In this document: positions 7,779 through 16,151 of the stretch, one piece after another
Layout: each line of letters begins with the position of its first letter
Numbering within the stretch: the first letter of the stretch is position 1
Assembly (NCBI GenBank): GCA_052386455.1
Contig: JBQTKD010000058.1
Span: 55,056 to 119,055, forward strand
Length of the DNA: 64,000 nt
DNA from: JBQTKD01 sp052386455
Lineage (GTDB): Bacteria; Actinomycetota; Actinomycetes; Sporichthyales; Sporichthyaceae
Direction of reading: 5' to 3'
Program-made: the position numbers and the translations under genes
Notes under the pieces: model-generated
The model's input: only the letters and a program-made list of their open reading frames with translations
The model's database searches: none
What the model was told of the DNA's origin: nothing

Positions 7779-8525
7779 TCACGGGCACGGCTCGAGCCAG
7801 ATCAGGCCCGCGAAGCGGCCGGTGGTGCCGTCGCGGCGGTAGGAGAACTGGTCGGGGTCCTCGGCGGTGCACTCCCCGACGATGCCGACCTGCTCGACGC
7901 CGAGGCCGTGGAGCTGGCGGCGCACTCCGGCGCGCAGCTCGAGACTCGGGGTGCCCGTCCGGGTGCGGCCGCCCCCGTCCAGCACGCCGGGAGCGGCGGC
8001 GGCGACGGTGGCCTGCATGTCGGCCGGGACCTCGTAGCAGCAGGCGCCGATGGCCGGGCCGATCCAGGCGACGATTCGCCCGGGGCTGGCGCCGTGCTCG
8101 CGCATGGTGCGCACCGTGGCCTCGACGACTCCGAGCTCGACGCCCCTGCGTCCGGCGTGCGCGACGCCCACAACCCGTGCCAGCGGGTCGGCCAGGAGCA
8201 CCGGCACGCAGTCGGCCACCATCACGACCAGCGCGAGGCCGGGCTCGGTGGTGACCAGGCCGTCTGCGACGGGCGGTTCGGTGGGCCGGTTGGACACGAA
8301 CGCCACCGCGTTGCCGTGCACCTGCTCGGAAAACACCAGCCGCTCGGGCGCCAGCCCGATCGCGGAGGCGACGGCGGCCCGGTTGGCCGCAACGGTCCGA
8401 GCGTCGTCGCCGACGTGCAGCGCCAGGTTCAGATCTCCGTACGGCGGGAAGCTCTCGCCCCCCGCCCGCGTCGTGAAGACCCCACGGATCCCCCGCGGCC
8501 ACGCAGGCCTCACCAGCGGCAACAC
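7779..8525 (-). CDS. pgeF: LACC1/YlmD-family multicopper-like purine nucleoside enzyme
   Basis: Members of this family (Pfam Cu-oxidase_4) were once called laccases. They are now described as purine nucleoside phosphorylase/adenosine deaminase-type enzymes, and some as peptidoglycan editing factors. The metal-site residues are visible: His70 in SEQVHGNAVAF, Cys in VVMVADCVPVLLAD, and His in VVGVAHAGRRG. The C-terminus GTTGRFAGLIWLEP is typical. I chose GTG at 8525 (VLPLVRPAWPRG, 248 residues) because GAGGAG lies about 10 bases upstream and the family starts near here. A longer frame to 8606 would translate the ftsZ terminator palindrome, so it is unlikely. GTG at 8549 is the alternative. Confidence 0.87.
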   Translation of the reverse strand: MLPLVRPAWPRGIRGVFTTRAGGESFPPYGDLNLALHVGDDARTVAANRAAVASAIGLAPERLVFSEQVHGNAVAFVSNRPTEPPVADGLVTTEPGLALVVMVADCVPVLLADPLARVVGVAHAGRRGVELGVVEATVRTMREHGASPGRIVAWIGPAIGACCYEVPADMQATVAAAAPGVLDGGGRTRTGTPSLELRAGVRRQLHGLGVEQVGIVGECTAEDPDQFSYRRDGTTGRFAGLIWLEPCP

Positions 8526-8557
8526 GTCGTCCAGTCTCCTCTCCCTCACCCAAAAAC

Positions 8558-8595
8558 GTCTGACCAGCAGCGCTGTACAGCGCTGCTGGTCAGAC
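8558..8595 (-). terminator. perfect 38-bp palindrome, terminator after ftsZ
   Basis: The arm GTCTGACCAGCAGCGCTGT is followed directly by its full complement. On the minus strand the hairpin is followed by GTTTTTGGG, consistent with intrinsic termination of ftsZ transcripts 80 bases past the ftsZ stop. Its central AGCGCTGTACAGCGC also occurs at 8629-8643. Confidence 0.8.
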
Positions 8596-8619
8596 ATTCG
8601 GGGCAAATCGGACGCAGAA

Positions 8620-8653
8620 TTCGCACGGAGCGCTGTACAGCGCAGATGGCGAA
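8620..8653. repeat. second hairpin with the same core, between ftsZ and pgeF
   Basis: The perfect 14-bp palindrome GCGCTGTACAGCGC (8630-8643) is flanked by outer arms TTCGC (8620-8624) and GCGAA (8649-8653). It shares a 15-base core with the 38-bp palindrome next to it, which suggests local duplication. Confidence 0.6.
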
Positions 8654-8673
8654 CGCAGCGGGTGGCGGGGTGG

Positions 8674-9882
8674 CTACTTCATGAAGTCGGGGACGTCCAG
8701 CTCGTCGGGACCGATGGGCTCGGGCTGGCGGCGGAAGGTCTGCTGCTGGACCGGGACCGACCGAGCCTCGGCGCGTGCCGGCTCGCGGCGCGGTGCCGGC
8801 GCGGCCGGGGCGACGTACTCCCACTGCGCCTCCCGCTCGGCGACGGCGGCCTGGTAGGCCGGGGGCGCCTCGATGAGGTTCTGAACGGGAATCTCGGCCG
8901 GGCGGCGGGTCTCGGCGGTCTGGGCGTTGGTCGTCGGCACGTCGTCGAAGCCGGCGGCGATGACGGTCACGCGGGCCTCGTCGCCGAGGGCGTCGTCGAT
9001 GACCGCACCGAAGATGATGTTCGCCTCCGGGTGGGCCACCTGGGCGACGAGTTCGGCGGCGTTGTTGATCTCGAACAGGCCGAGGTTCGAGCCGCCGGAG
9101 ATGGACAGCAGCACGCCGCGGGCACCTTCGATCGAGGCCTCGAGCAGCGGGGACGAGATGGCGGCCGAGGCGGCCTGGATCGCGCGGTCCTCGCCGCGCG
9201 CCGAGCCGATGCCCATGAGGGCCGAGCCCGCCCCGGACATGACCGACTTGACGTCGGCGAAGTCCAGGTTGATCAGGCCGGGCGTGGTGATCAGATCGGT
9301 GATGCCCTGAACGCCGGACAGCAGCACCTGGTCGGCGGACTTGAAGGCGTCGAGGACGGAGACCTGCGCGTCGGCGATGGAGAGCAGGCGGTCGTTCGGG
9401 ATGACGATGAGGGTGTCGACCTCTTCGCGCAGGCGCGCGATGCCGTCCGAGGCCTGGGTGGAGCGGCGGCGGCCCTCGAAGCCGAACGGACGGGTGACGA
9501 CGCCGATGGTCAGTGCGCCGAGCGACTTCGCGATGTTCGCGACGACCGGCGCGCCGCCGGTGCCGGTGCCACCGCCCTCGCCCGCGGTCACGAAGACCAT
9601 GTCGGCGCCGCGCAGCACCTCTTCGATCTCGTCGCGGTGGTCCTCGGCGGCCTTGCGGCCGACCTCCGGGTTGGCGCCGGCACCCAGCCCGCGGGTCAAC
9701 TCGCGGCCGACGTCGAGCTTGACGTCCGCGTCGCTCATCAACAGAGCCTGGGCGTCGGTGTTGATCGCGATGAACTCGACGCCCTTCAGCCCGACCTCGA
9801 TCATCCGGTTGATGGCGTTGACGCCACCTCCACCGATGCCGACAACCTTGATCACTGCGAGGTAGTTCTGCGGTGCTGCCAC
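8674..9882 (-). CDS. ftsZ: cell division GTPase FtsZ
   Basis: FtsZ is the tubulin-like GTPase that forms the Z ring at the septum. The 402-residue product has the tubulin signature GEGGGTGTGGAPV at residues 101-113 and the N-terminal loop VGIGGGGVNA near 14-23. The T7 synergy loop NLDFADVKSVM supplies catalytic aspartates. The C-terminal linker (about 320-385) is Pro/Arg/Gln-rich, and the tail ends DELDVPDFMK, the conserved peptide that binds SepF and other partners. The start is GTG at 9882. A 150-base gap with a long dyad and a TTGACA box precedes it, so ftsZ probably has its own promoter besides read-through from ftsQ. A terminator follows. Confidence 0.97.
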   Translation of the reverse strand: MAAPQNYLAVIKVVGIGGGGVNAINRMIEVGLKGVEFIAINTDAQALLMSDADVKLDVGRELTRGLGAGANPEVGRKAAEDHRDEIEEVLRGADMVFVTAGEGGGTGTGGAPVVANIAKSLGALTIGVVTRPFGFEGRRRSTQASDGIARLREEVDTLIVIPNDRLLSIADAQVSVLDAFKSADQVLLSGVQGITDLITTPGLINLDFADVKSVMSGAGSALMGIGSARGEDRAIQAASAAISSPLLEASIEGARGVLLSISGGSNLGLFEINNAAELVAQVAHPEANIIFGAVIDDALGDEARVTVIAAGFDDVPTTNAQTAETRRPAEIPVQNLIEAPPAYQAAVAEREAQWEYVAPAAPAPRREPARAEARSVPVQQQTFRRQPEPIGPDELDVPDFMK

Positions 9883-9903
9883 GGCGGGTGCCCTTCGCTC
9901 TCG

Positions 9904-9932
9904 ACTCTTACCCTCAAGTTGAGGCTTAGAGT
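9904..9932. promoter_or_regulatory. 29-bp dyad and -35 box upstream of ftsZ
   Basis: The dyad pairs ACTCT...CCTCAA with TTGAGG...AGAGT around a central G; only three bases on each side fail to match. On the minus strand TTGACA (9940-9935) lies just upstream, as expected for a -35 box of an ftsZ promoter. The half sites CCTCAA/TTGAGG are those of MerR-type operators, but the spacing differs from SoxR sites. Which regulator binds is unknown. Confidence 0.55.
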
Positions 9933-10015
9933 TATGTCAACCTGGCCGACGTTGGAGAAGGTAGATCTCGATGCAGGCGGCACCTAGGACATCGGGCGCG
10001 TGTCGCCCAAGGAGA

Positions 10016-10034
10016 AACTGACGGAACGTCAGTT
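10016..10034. promoter_or_regulatory. palindrome AACTGAC-N5-GTCAGTT overlapping the ftsQ stop codon
   Basis: This perfect 7-bp inverted repeat has a five-base centre (GGAAC on the plus strand). It overlaps the TAA of ftsQ and lies 134 bases before ftsZ. A 17-of-19 match lies at 53042-53060, also overlapping a stop codon. The form resembles a TetR-type operator; no regulator gene is adjacent. Confidence 0.5.
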
Positions 10035-10797
10035 AGCGCACGATGGCGGGAGCCTCGGGCGCGGAGACGTCGTACGCCCGCCCCTCCCGCCCCATCAGCA
10101 CGGTGAGCACCTGGGCCTTGAGGGCTCCGCGGGTGGCGTCGCCCCAGATGATCACGCGACCGTCGCCCAGTTCGATGGAGACGTCGTCCGGGTGGTCGGC
10201 GCGCACGACGGCCACGTCGCCGCGGACCTGCACGGGCAGGGCGGCGAGAACGGCGAGAACGTCGCGAAGAGTTTCGGTAGGCAGCGGCGGCCCGGTGGTG
10301 CGCACGCGCGGCAGGTTCGCCCCACGGGAGTCCTCCGGTCCGAAGACGACGCCGGTGGCGTCCACCGACTGGCGTCCGAGCACGGACTCGAGGATCAGCA
10401 CCGGCACGCGTTCCCGGACGACCAACCGGACCGCGTGGAACGGGCGGCGGTTCACGTCGACCGACGCGACGGCCGGCAGCGTCTGCACCCTTCGCGCGAT
10501 CGCCCCGGTGTCCAGCAGGACCAGGGATCCCCCGGCGGGAACGGCTGCGGTGGCCAGGACCTCCTCGGCGCTCACCGTCTCGACGCCGACGACCCGCACG
10601 TCGCGGACCGCCAAGAGCGAGGAGAAGCAGGCGGCCCACACGAGTCCGACGATGGAAGCGACGAGCAGCACGCCGACGATCGCGCGCATCCAGCGAGCCT
10701 TTCGCCGCGCCCTGGCGGCCTCGCCGGCCCGCGCGGACGCCGCAACGAGCGCCGCCGGAGTCGAGGGACGCGGAGGTGCAGTGGTGCGTCCGCTCAT
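10033..10797 (-). CDS. ftsQ: cell division protein FtsQ
   Basis: FtsQ is the bitopic divisome protein that links early and late proteins through FtsL and FtsB. The 254-residue product has a basic N-terminal tail, one membrane segment (MRAIVGVLLVASIVGLVW, about residues 37-54), and a POTRA domain beginning VRDVRVVGVETVSAEEV. An FtsQ/DivIB beta domain ends near residue 245. The start at 10797 (MSGRTTAPPRP) was chosen over ATG at 10809 because the GGTGGG before it is better placed, but both are possible. It follows murC by 71 bases and precedes ftsZ, the standard order. Confidence 0.9.
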   Translation of the reverse strand: MSGRTTAPPRPSTPAALVAASARAGEAARARRKARWMRAIVGVLLVASIVGLVWAACFSSLLAVRDVRVVGVETVSAEEVLATAAVPAGGSLVLLDTGAIARRVQTLPAVASVDVNRRPFHAVRLVVRERVPVLILESVLGRQSVDATGVVFGPEDSRGANLPRVRTTGPPLPTETLRDVLAVLAALPVQVRGDVAVVRADHPDDVSIELGDGRVIIWGDATRGALKAQVLTVLMGREGRAYDVSAPEAPAIVR

Positions 10798-10868
10798 GAA
10801 TGCGAGCATCCCACCGGCACCGCGCCACTCCCCCGCCTTCACGCCCGGCGTGTTGGCAAAGGGCGAGG

Positions 10869-12287
10869 TCAGGTGCCGAGCAGCTCCAGGACCTCGGGCC
10901 CGATCATCGTCACGTCGCCGGCGCCGAGGGTCAGCACGATGTCGCCGGGACGGGCCTGCTCCACCAGCCGCGCGGCCACTTGGCTGAACGAGGTCTCGAA
11001 GACCACGTCGCCCGTGGGCAGCGGAACGGCCGCGGCCACGGTGCCGCCGGTGACCCCGGGGATGGGCTCCTCGCCGGCGGAGTAGACGTCCATCAGCACC
11101 ACGTGGTCGGCGAGGCCGAGCGCCGTGCCCATCTCCTTGGCGAACGCCGCGGTGCGGGAGTACCGGTGCGGCTGGAAGACGGCGACGATCCGCCCCTCCC
11201 CGACCACGTGGCGCGCGGCACGGAGCACCGCGTCGAGTTCGGTCGGGTGGTGCGCGTAGTCGTCGTAGACCCGTACGCCGTTGCCGATGCCCTTGAGCTC
11301 GAACCGGCGCCGGGTGCCGGTGAATCCGGCGAGGCCCTCGCGCAGGTCCGCGGCGGAGAAGCCGAGCCCGAGTCCGACGGACAGCGCGGCGGCGGCGTTC
11401 AGCGCGTTGTGCGCGCCCGGCACCTGCAGGGTGAGGGCTCCGAGTCGGCGGCCCTTGGCGACGGCCTCGAAGGAATACCCGCCGTTGGGGCCGACTTTCA
11501 GGTTCTCCAGCCGCACGTCGGCGCTCTCGCCGAGACCGTAGGTACGCACGTCGACGCCGGCGGCCGAGGCCACCCGAGCCAGATCGTTGGCGCCGGGGTC
11601 GTCGCTGCACAGGACGAGGAAGCCGTCGGGCTCGATCCGGCCGCTGAACCGCACGAACGCCTCGGCCACGGCCGACGCGGTGCCGTAGTGGTCGAGGTGG
11701 TCGGCCTCGACGTTGGTGACGATCGCCGCGTGCGGCGTGTAGAGCAGGAAGGAGCCGTCGGACTCGTCGGCCTCCGCGACGAACACGTCGCCGGTGCCGT
11801 CGTGCGCGTTGGCGCCGGACTCGTTGAGGCTGCCGCCGATCGCAAAGCTTGGATCTGCACCGCAGTGCTGCAGCGCGACCGTCAACATCGACGTCGTCGT
11901 GGTCTTGCCGTGCGTCCCGGCGACCGCGACGGCCCGGCGCCCGGCCATCACCGAGGCCAAAGCCGCCGCCCGAGGCAGGATGCGCAGCCCCGCCTCGCGG
12001 GCCTGGGCGTACTCGGGGTTCGACTCGCGGATCGCCGTCGAGACGACGACGGTGTCCGCCGCGCCCACCTGCGAGGCGTCGTGCCCGACGTACACGGTGG
12101 CGCCGAGCTGACGCAGCGACGCCAGCGCGGTGGAGTCCTTCGCGTCGCTGCCGGACACTGTCACCCCGCGGGCCAGCAGGATGCGCGCGATGCCGGACAT
12201 CCCGGCTCCGCCGATGCCGACGAAGTGCACCCGGCCGAGCCTGTCCCAGGGCGGGATGTCGGCCGCGGTGATGCCCTGAACGGTCAT
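10869..12287 (-). CDS. murC: UDP-N-acetylmuramate--L-alanine ligase
   Basis: MurC adds L-Ala to UDP-MurNAc in the cytoplasm, the first peptide step of peptidoglycan synthesis. In the 472-residue product the N-terminal nucleotide-binding loop is HFVGIGGAGMSGIA (21-34), the ATP P-loop is GTHGKTTT (124-131), and the central-domain motif EADESDGSF and the C-terminal DDYAHHPTE motif are present. The ATG at 12287 overlaps the murG TGA by 4 bases (ATGA), indicating translational coupling. Its presence inside the cluster differs from streptomycetes, where murC lies elsewhere. Confidence 0.96.
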   Translation of the reverse strand: MTVQGITAADIPPWDRLGRVHFVGIGGAGMSGIARILLARGVTVSGSDAKDSTALASLRQLGATVYVGHDASQVGAADTVVVSTAIRESNPEYAQAREAGLRILPRAAALASVMAGRRAVAVAGTHGKTTTTSMLTVALQHCGADPSFAIGGSLNESGANAHDGTGDVFVAEADESDGSFLLYTPHAAIVTNVEADHLDHYGTASAVAEAFVRFSGRIEPDGFLVLCSDDPGANDLARVASAAGVDVRTYGLGESADVRLENLKVGPNGGYSFEAVAKGRRLGALTLQVPGAHNALNAAAALSVGLGLGFSAADLREGLAGFTGTRRRFELKGIGNGVRVYDDYAHHPTELDAVLRAARHVVGEGRIVAVFQPHRYSRTAAFAKEMGTALGLADHVVLMDVYSAGEEPIPGVTGGTVAAAVPLPTGDVVFETSFSQVAARLVEQARPGDIVLTLGAGDVTMIGPEVLELLGT

Positions 12288-13378
12288 GCGCCAACCTTGG
12301 CGGCCACGGCGGCGTCGACCAAATCGGCGAGTTCCTCGTCGGCGTTCGGGCGGCCGTGCCGGGCGGCGGCCTCGCTCATCGCCGCCAGCCGCGCGGGGTC
12401 GGTGAGCAGCGGCACCAGGTGGGCGACGATCCACTCCGGGTCCAGCGCCTTGTCCTCGACGATCCCGCCGCCGCCGGCCTCCACGATCGGCAGCGCGTTG
12501 CGGCGCTGCTCGCCGTTGCCGATCGGGAGCGGGACGTACCAGGCGGGCAGGCCCACGGCGGAGAGCTCCGCGCAGGTCATCGCTCCGCTGCGGCACATCG
12601 CCACGTCGGCCGCTGCGTATGCCAGGTCCATCCGCTCCAGGTACGGCACCACCACGTAGGGCGCACCCTCGCCTCCGGGCGCGGCGACGTCGCCGACGTT
12701 GTCCCGGCCGACGGCGTGCAGCACCTGCACCCCGCCGGCACGCAACGCGGAAGCGGCGCCGAGCGCGCCCCGGTTGAGGCTGCGGGCCCCGAGCGAGCCG
12801 CCGAACACCAGCAGGGTCGGGAGGTCGGGGTCGAGGCCGAAGTGCGCGCGGGCCTCTGCCCGCAGAGCCGCGCGGTCGAGCGTGGCGATGCTGCGGCGCA
12901 GCGGCATCCCGATCAGCCGGCCGTGCGGGAGGTCGTCGGCCTTTGCGGTGGTCGCGACGAACTCGGTGAACCGGGCGCCGAGGCGGTTGGCGAGACCGGC
13001 GGGAGTGTTGCCCTCGTGCACGACGATCGGCACCTTGCGGGAGCGCGCGGCCAGGTACATCGGGACGCAGACGTACCCGCCGAAGCCGACGACGGCGTCC
13101 GGCTTGATCTCGTCGAGCAGCGCCTTGGCGGTCTTCACCGCACCCAGCATCCGGCCGGGCAGCTTCACCAGGTCCGGGGACGGCTTGCGCGGCAGCGGCA
13201 GGCGGGGAACGTGCCGGACCGTGTACCCGCGGGCCGGAACAAGGGTGTTCTCCATCCCGGTCGCCGTGCCGACCACCGTGATGCCGACCTCGGCGTTGCG
13301 GCGACGCAGCGCGTCGGCGAGAGACAGTGCGGGCTCGATGTGACCTGCCGTGCCACCGGCGGCCAGAACTACGTGCAA
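12284..13378 (-). CDS. murG: UDP-N-acetylglucosamine--lipid I GlcNAc transferase
   Basis: This GT28 glycosyltransferase adds GlcNAc to lipid I, making lipid II at the inner membrane face. The 364-residue protein begins MHVVLAAGGTAGHIEPALSLA with the GGTAGH loop (8-13). It has FGGYVCVP, the donor-site motif CRSGAMTCAELSAVGLP, and the family motif GNGEQRRNA. The start is TTG at 13378, the first codon of the conserved strand; no ATG lies nearby and the ribosome-binding site is weak. It ends in an ATGA overlap with murC. The gap to ftsW is 28 bases. Confidence 0.95.
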   Translation of the reverse strand: MHVVLAAGGTAGHIEPALSLADALRRRNAEVGITVVGTATGMENTLVPARGYTVRHVPRLPLPRKPSPDLVKLPGRMLGAVKTAKALLDEIKPDAVVGFGGYVCVPMYLAARSRKVPIVVHEGNTPAGLANRLGARFTEFVATTAKADDLPHGRLIGMPLRRSIATLDRAALRAEARAHFGLDPDLPTLLVFGGSLGARSLNRGALGAASALRAGGVQVLHAVGRDNVGDVAAPGGEGAPYVVVPYLERMDLAYAAADVAMCRSGAMTCAELSAVGLPAWYVPLPIGNGEQRRNALPIVEAGGGGIVEDKALDPEWIVAHLVPLLTDPARLAAMSEAAARHGRPNADEELADLVDAAVAAKVGA

Positions 13379-13406
13379 CTCTCACACACCCTATTGGGCC
13401 CCTTCG

Positions 13407-14705
13407 TCAGACCGACGTACGTCGGCGCAGTCGGCGCCGCCGCTCGGCCGCCGGGACCTCTCGGGAGGCGAACCCGAGCCAGGACGCAGCGACCCGGACC
13501 GGTCCGCCCCGACGGGCACGCAGCGCCGCCGCGGCGCCGGGTTCCCGGCGGGCGAAGGACAGCAGCATGCCCACGGCCACCATCAGTGGGAGCAGGGCGC
13601 TGCCACCGTACGACACCAGAGGCAACGGGATCCCGGTGATCGGCAGAACTCCGAGCACCGCACCGATGTTGATGAGGGCCTGTACGGCAATCCAGGCGGT
13701 GATCCCGGCCGCCGCCAGAGACGTGAACTGGTCTCGGCTTCGGGCGGCGATGCGGAAGCCCGCGAAGACGATGGTCGCGAACAGCAGCAGGACGCCGAGC
13801 GCCCCGATCATGCCGAGTTCCTCGCCGACGATCGCGTAGATGAAGTCCGTGTGCGCCTCGGGCAGGTAGCCCCACTTCTCGCGGCTGGCCCCGAGACCCA
13901 CGCCGGTCAGGCCGCCGGAGGCCAGCGCGAACAGGCTCTGCGCGCCCTGCCAACCGGTGTGCTCGTAGGACGCGAACGGATTCGTGAAGGCCGTGAGGCG
14001 GGCGACCCGGTCCGGGTCGATGGCGACGAGCGTGCCGACCAGCGCGGCCAGGGGCAGGCCGAGCAGGGCGAAGTACCGCAGCGGGGTCCCGACGAAGAAC
14101 AGCAGCGCCAGCACGATGGCGATCAGGACCAGCGAGGTGCCGAGGTCGTGCCCGGCCAGGACCAGACCGATCGCCAGCACCGACACCGGCAGCAGCGGCA
14201 CCGCCAGGTGGACCCAGTGCCGCAGCAGGTTCTTCTTCCTTGCGAGGACGTGCGCGCCGAACAGGACCAGCGCGAGCTTCGCGGCCTCCGACGGCTGCAG
14301 TTCGAACGGTCCGCCGAAGGAGATCCAGTTGCGGTTGCCGCCGACCTCCTTGCCGAGCCCGGGCACCATCACCAGGCAGAGCAGGCCGATGGCCGCCGCC
14401 ATCGCGGGAAAGGCCAGCCGCCGGTAGACGTGCGGCGGGATCTGGGACGCGACCCACATCAGCGGCAGACCGACGGCGACCCACATGGCCTGGCGCTGCG
14501 CGATCGCGAACACCGAACCGGTGGCCCGGTAGGACTCCACCGAGGAGGCCGAGAGCACCATGACCAGGCCGAGCGCGACGAGCAGTAGACCGGAGATCAG
14601 CACCAGGTAGTACGAGGTGAGCGGCCGATCCAGGGTGCGCAGCCGAATGCCGAGCCAGTTGAGCGGGGCGGCGACCATCTCCGAGGGCGGGGCGGTGGTG
14701 CTCAC
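13407..14705 (-). CDS. ftsW: septal peptidoglycan polymerase FtsW (SEDS family)
   Basis: FtsW is the SEDS glycosyltransferase that polymerises lipid II at the septum with its partner FtsI. The 432-residue product has about ten hydrophobic segments. SEDS landmarks include GGNRNWISFGGPFELQPSE, AGHDLGTSLVL, and the C-terminal signature NIGAVLGVLPITGIPLPLVSYGG. A basic tail (about 385-432) faces the cytoplasm. The GTG at 14705 is preceded by a GGGGGAGGG ribosome-binding site, and murD ends 18 bases upstream. Confidence 0.95.
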   Translation of the reverse strand: MSTTAPPSEMVAAPLNWLGIRLRTLDRPLTSYYLVLISGLLLVALGLVMVLSASSVESYRATGSVFAIAQRQAMWVAVGLPLMWVASQIPPHVYRRLAFPAMAAAIGLLCLVMVPGLGKEVGGNRNWISFGGPFELQPSEAAKLALVLFGAHVLARKKNLLRHWVHLAVPLLPVSVLAIGLVLAGHDLGTSLVLIAIVLALLFFVGTPLRYFALLGLPLAALVGTLVAIDPDRVARLTAFTNPFASYEHTGWQGAQSLFALASGGLTGVGLGASREKWGYLPEAHTDFIYAIVGEELGMIGALGVLLLFATIVFAGFRIAARSRDQFTSLAAAGITAWIAVQALINIGAVLGVLPITGIPLPLVSYGGSALLPLMVAVGMLLSFARREPGAAAALRARRGGPVRVAASWLGFASREVPAAERRRRLRRRTSV

Positions 14706-14723
14706 ATCACCCTCCCCCGGGAT

Positions 14724-16151
14724 CTAGTCGGGCAGCCGCAGGACGGCTGCCGCGAACCTGTCCCCTCGCTCGGCATAGCTGGTGAACATGTCCATGGAGG
14801 CGCACGCCGGCGCCAGCAGGACGGTGTCGCCGGCGGTAGCGAGACGGGCCGCTTGCGCGACCACGACCTCCATGGCCCCATCTTCGACGTCGGGTACCTC
14901 GATCACGGGGACATCCGGAGCGTGTCGCGCCAAGGCCGCCGCGATGAGGGATCGGTCGGTGCCGATGAGCACGGCCGCCTTCAGATGCGCGGCGGCGGCG
15001 GCGACGAGGTCGTCGAACTCCGCGCCCTTGGCCAGGCCGCCGGCGATCCACACGACGCGCTCGTACGCGGCGAGCGACGCGGCGGCGGCGTGCGGGTTGG
15101 TGGCCTTGGAGTCGTCGACGTAGCGGACGCCGGCCCGCACGCCGACCTCGGCGATGCGGTGCCCGTCCGGCCGGAAGGACCGCAGCCCCTCGCGGACGGC
15201 GGCGGCCGGGACGCCGAAGGAGCGCGCGAGCGCCGCCGCAGCGAGGGCGTTGGCGACGTTGTGCGGGGCGTACGGCTTGATGTCGTCCAGGCTCGCGAGT
15301 TCGGTGGCGGAGCCGGCCGGGGCCGGTCCGCCGTGGTCGTCGAACGCGCGGTCCACCAGCAGGTCCTCCACGACGCCCACCTGTTCCAGGCGCGGCGTGC
15401 CGAGCGTGAAGCCGACCGCGCGCGCACCCGCCACGCGCGGCGTGTCCGCCATGAGCGCCACGGTGCGCGGGTCCTCGAGGTTGTAGACGCACGCGCCCGT
15501 GACGTCGCGGTAGATCAGGCCCTTGGCGGCGGCGTAGGCGTCGAGGTCGCCGTGCCAGTCCACGTGGTCCGGCGCGATGTTCAGCACCGCCGAGGAGTGC
15601 ACGGCGACCGAGTTGGACCAGTGCAGTTGGAAGCTGGACAGCTCGACGGCGAGCACGTCGTGCGCGTCGGCCATGACCACCTCGAGCAGCGGGGTGCCGA
15701 CGTTGCCGGCGGCCACGGCCCGGAAGCCGGCCGCGTTGAGGATCGAGGTCAGCATTCGGACGGTGGTGGTCTTGCCGTTGGTGCCGGTGATCGCGAGCCA
15801 CGCGGCCGGGTTCTGTGTCGGGCGCAGGCGCCAGGCGAGCTCGACCTCGCCCCAGACGGGGATGCCGGCGTCCGCTGCGGCGCGAAGCAGCGGCGAGCTG
15901 GGACGCCAGCCGGGCGAGGTGACGACGAGGTCCACGTCTGCGGGCAGCGTGTCCCCGTCCCCGAGCCGAACGGTGGCGCCGAGGTTCTCCAGCACGGCCG
16001 CGCGCTCGGCGTCGCCCTTCCCGTCGACGACGGTGACGACCGCCCCGAGGCCCAGCAGGGCGTCGGCCGCGGCGAAGCCGGAGACGCCGATGCCGGCGAC
16101 GACCACGCGCACGCCGGACCAGTCGGAGTCTCGACCGAGTCCCGAGATCAC
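14724..16151 (-). CDS. murD: UDP-N-acetylmuramoyl-L-alanine--D-glutamate ligase
   Basis: MurD adds D-Glu to UDP-MurNAc-L-Ala. In the 475-residue product the first Rossmann loop is VVVAGIGVSGFAAAD and the ATP loop is GTNGKTTT (123-130). AVELSSFQL, NIAPDHVDWHG and DDSKATNPHA are family motifs. The start is GTG at 16151, overlapping the mraY TGA as GTGA; ATG at 16166 (MALGHVISG) is an in-frame alternative with less support. Coupling to mraY upstream and ftsW downstream fits one cell-wall operon. Confidence 0.95.
   Translation of the reverse strand: MISGLGRDSDWSGVRVVVAGIGVSGFAAADALLGLGAVVTVVDGKGDAERAAVLENLGATVRLGDGDTLPADVDLVVTSPGWRPSSPLLRAAADAGIPVWGEVELAWRLRPTQNPAAWLAITGTNGKTTTVRMLTSILNAAGFRAVAAGNVGTPLLEVVMADAHDVLAVELSSFQLHWSNSVAVHSSAVLNIAPDHVDWHGDLDAYAAAKGLIYRDVTGACVYNLEDPRTVALMADTPRVAGARAVGFTLGTPRLEQVGVVEDLLVDRAFDDHGGPAPAGSATELASLDDIKPYAPHNVANALAAAALARSFGVPAAAVREGLRSFRPDGHRIAEVGVRAGVRYVDDSKATNPHAAAASLAAYERVVWIAGGLAKGAEFDDLVAAAAAHLKAAVLIGTDRSLIAAALARHAPDVPVIEVPDVEDGAMEVVVAQAARLATAGDTVLLAPACASMDMFTSYAERGDRFAAAVLRLPD

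Noticed and set aside
8526..8606. Extended N-terminus of pgeF starting at 8606
   Set aside because: The extra residues would be encoded by the ftsZ terminator palindrome; a good ribosome-binding site supports GTG 8525.
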